A stretch of 64,000 nucleotides of DNA. Origin: Rhizobium sp. FKY42. GTDB lineage: Bacteria > Pseudomonadota > Alphaproteobacteria > Rhizobiales > Rhizobiaceae. The DNA lies in the NCBI RefSeq assembly GCF_005222835.1, contig NZ_STGA01000028.1, positions 194,022 to 258,021 on the forward strand, in the 5' to 3' direction. The first letter of the stretch is position 1, and each line of letters starts with the position of its first letter. A program made the position numbers and the translations under genes. The notes under the pieces are model-generated. The model was given only the letters and a program-made list of their open reading frames with translations, did no database searches and was not told where the DNA came from. This document shows positions 63,115-64,000 of the stretch, piece after piece.

Positions 63115-64000
63115 TCACCTCGTTCTGACCACCGAGAAGGAGGATGCGTCCCTCGCCGACGGATCCACGATCTGCTTCAGCAGGTTGGCGTAGTCAAGAA
63201 CGAGACCCGGCGTCCAGCACATATGGTGCGCCCGCGATCTGAGGTAGCTTGCCTGCCAAAGCGCCGGATGCACGATGAGCCTGGCCAATTGCAGCCAAGG
63301 GTGACGCGTGCGCAGATTACCTTCAAGCGCGAGTTCCAGCGCATTCGCCACGACGATCGAGCAGTTTCTGTCTGTTATGTTGTATGCCGTATTTTGCCGA
63401 TAGGCATTCCAGTAGGCGCGGACAGCGTCAACATTTCGCGTCCGGAACTCAATGGACTGATCAGCGGGAATCCAATCCTCGCACTCGAAAGTATAGGACG
63501 GTGGAAAGAGTCCGGGCATATCCTTGTCGCGTCCGGAATAGAACACATTCGGAAGATCGCGAATACCGGCGCTGATTTCGGCCACCGGCCAATGGCTCAG
63601 GTAAAGATCGGAATCAATACCGAGTGCCGCATGACCCGCAGATGGCTTACCACCTTCCCCAAATGTCATCAGGTACCGATCGACCAGAGGCCAGCTCGCC
63701 GAACCCGCGACGGCAACCTTCGGCGTCCAGATATAGAGACGAACTGCAAGCGGTACGGACTGTTCTTCGCGTACGGGTAGCGTGCCCTTCGGCATCTCGC
63801 GGTGCCATGAGCGGAGATTACCTGTCAGGAAACCGTGAAGCGAGCTGGAAGCCCCGCCGTTGCGCATCAGGAGGGCCAGCCGCAGAAGACTGTGTCCCGA
63901 GACGCAGAGAGAGATGCCAACGAGAAGCGCGAGACTTTTATATGCAGGTATCAGCCACTCGGATGCCAGGACCCAGGCAAGAAGAAGCTCTCCAGACGCG
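63115..64000 (-). CDS. truncated gene: membrane segment plus putative permuted NlpC/P60-like domain
   Basis: The frame stays open from the window edge (64000) to a stop at 63115, so the 5' end is missing. About 45 residues before the ATG at 63867 encode hydrophobic segments ('WLIPAYKSLALLVGISLCV', 'LLRLALLM'), like a membrane protein of the HdeD type. The C-terminal about 220 residues are soluble and contain 'GHAALGIDSDLYLSHWP' and 'NITDRNCSIVVANALE'. A His in GHxALG followed by a later NC motif is the order in circularly permuted papain-like (LRAT/YiiX-type) enzymes. The full gene is needed to judge it; the enzyme assignment is inference. Confidence 0.55.
   Translation of the reverse strand, partial: ASGELLLAWVLASEWLIPAYKSLALLVGISLCVSGHSLLRLALLMRNGGASSSLHGFLTGNLRSWHREMPKGTLPVREEQSVPLAVRLYIWTPKVAVAGSASWPLVDRYLMTFGEGGKPSAGHAALGIDSDLYLSHWPVAEISAGIRDLPNVFYSGRDKDMPGLFPPSYTFECEDWIPADQSIEFRTRNVDAVRAYWNAYRQNTAYNITDRNCSIVVANALELALEGNLRTRHPWLQLARLIVHPALWQASYLRSRAHHMCWTPGLVLDYANLLKQIVDPSARDASSFSVVRTR

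Noticed and set aside
1-64000. CRISPR arrays or insertion sequences
   Set aside because: No regularly spaced direct repeats of CRISPR type and no transposase genes or terminal inverted repeats were seen; the only mobile signal is the integrase region at the left end.

Overview
This window looks like a chromosomal segment of an alphaproteobacterium of the Rhizobiaceae (Rhizobium/Agrobacterium type). The reasons are an Irr-type Fur regulator beside fabA-fabB-fabI, complete fixNOQP and fixGHIS clusters each preceded by a FixK/FNR box, a dctA/dctBD locus with a textbook sigma-54 promoter, a PutA that lacks a DNA-binding domain and has a divergent Lrp-type regulator, and the rbfA-truB-rpsO-pnp block. 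I assign no species. Layout: bases 1-2999 are the right end of an integrated element (two small helix-turn-helix-like genes, a Rha-type phage regulator, a tyrosine integrase), ending in a 17-base copy of a tRNA 3' end including CCA. Then come a zinc-ribbon protein, a 3-methyladenine glycosylase, a kynU-kynA-formamidase operon for tryptophan to anthranilate, a DUF1275/YdcF pair, a secreted protein, a TRIC channel, irr, the fatty-acid genes, an rRNA methyltransferase, and the minus-strand rbfA-truB-rpsO-pnp block. A TerC/DUF475 protein and a siderophore-interacting reductase follow. From 21.1 to 32.5 kb lies a complete chemosensory cluster: a soluble receptor-like protein, divergent from STAS, CheY, CheA, CheW, two membrane receptors, CheW, CheR and CheB. 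An orphan ParA ATPase follows it. From 33.3 to 41.6 kb are the cbb3 oxidase genes fixNOQP and the assembly genes fixGHIS, all on the minus strand, including the small fixS and fixQ. An amino-acid permease, a methyltransferase/YqcI-YcgG pair with a divergent GlxA-type regulator, tRNA-Pro(CGG), a LOV-domain histidine-kinase-like protein with its response regulator, and UDP-glucose dehydrogenase follow. The dctD-dctB / dctA locus and the putA / Lrp regulator locus come next. The right end carries a DMT transporter, an FAH-family protein, an M20 peptidase and a gene that runs off the window. The genes suggest an organism that uses amino acids (tryptophan, proline, peptides) and C4-dicarboxylates, respires at low oxygen and senses light and chemical gradients. 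No wholly new system is obvious. The least conventional loci are (a) the chemosensory cluster with a divergent receptor-like coiled-coil protein, STAS protein and ParA; (b) the LOV kinase-like protein whose ATP-binding motifs look degenerate; (c) the YqcI/YcgG plus methyltransferase pair with its GlxA regulator; and (d) the truncated gene at the right edge, which joins membrane segments to a domain with permuted-papain-like His and Cys motifs.
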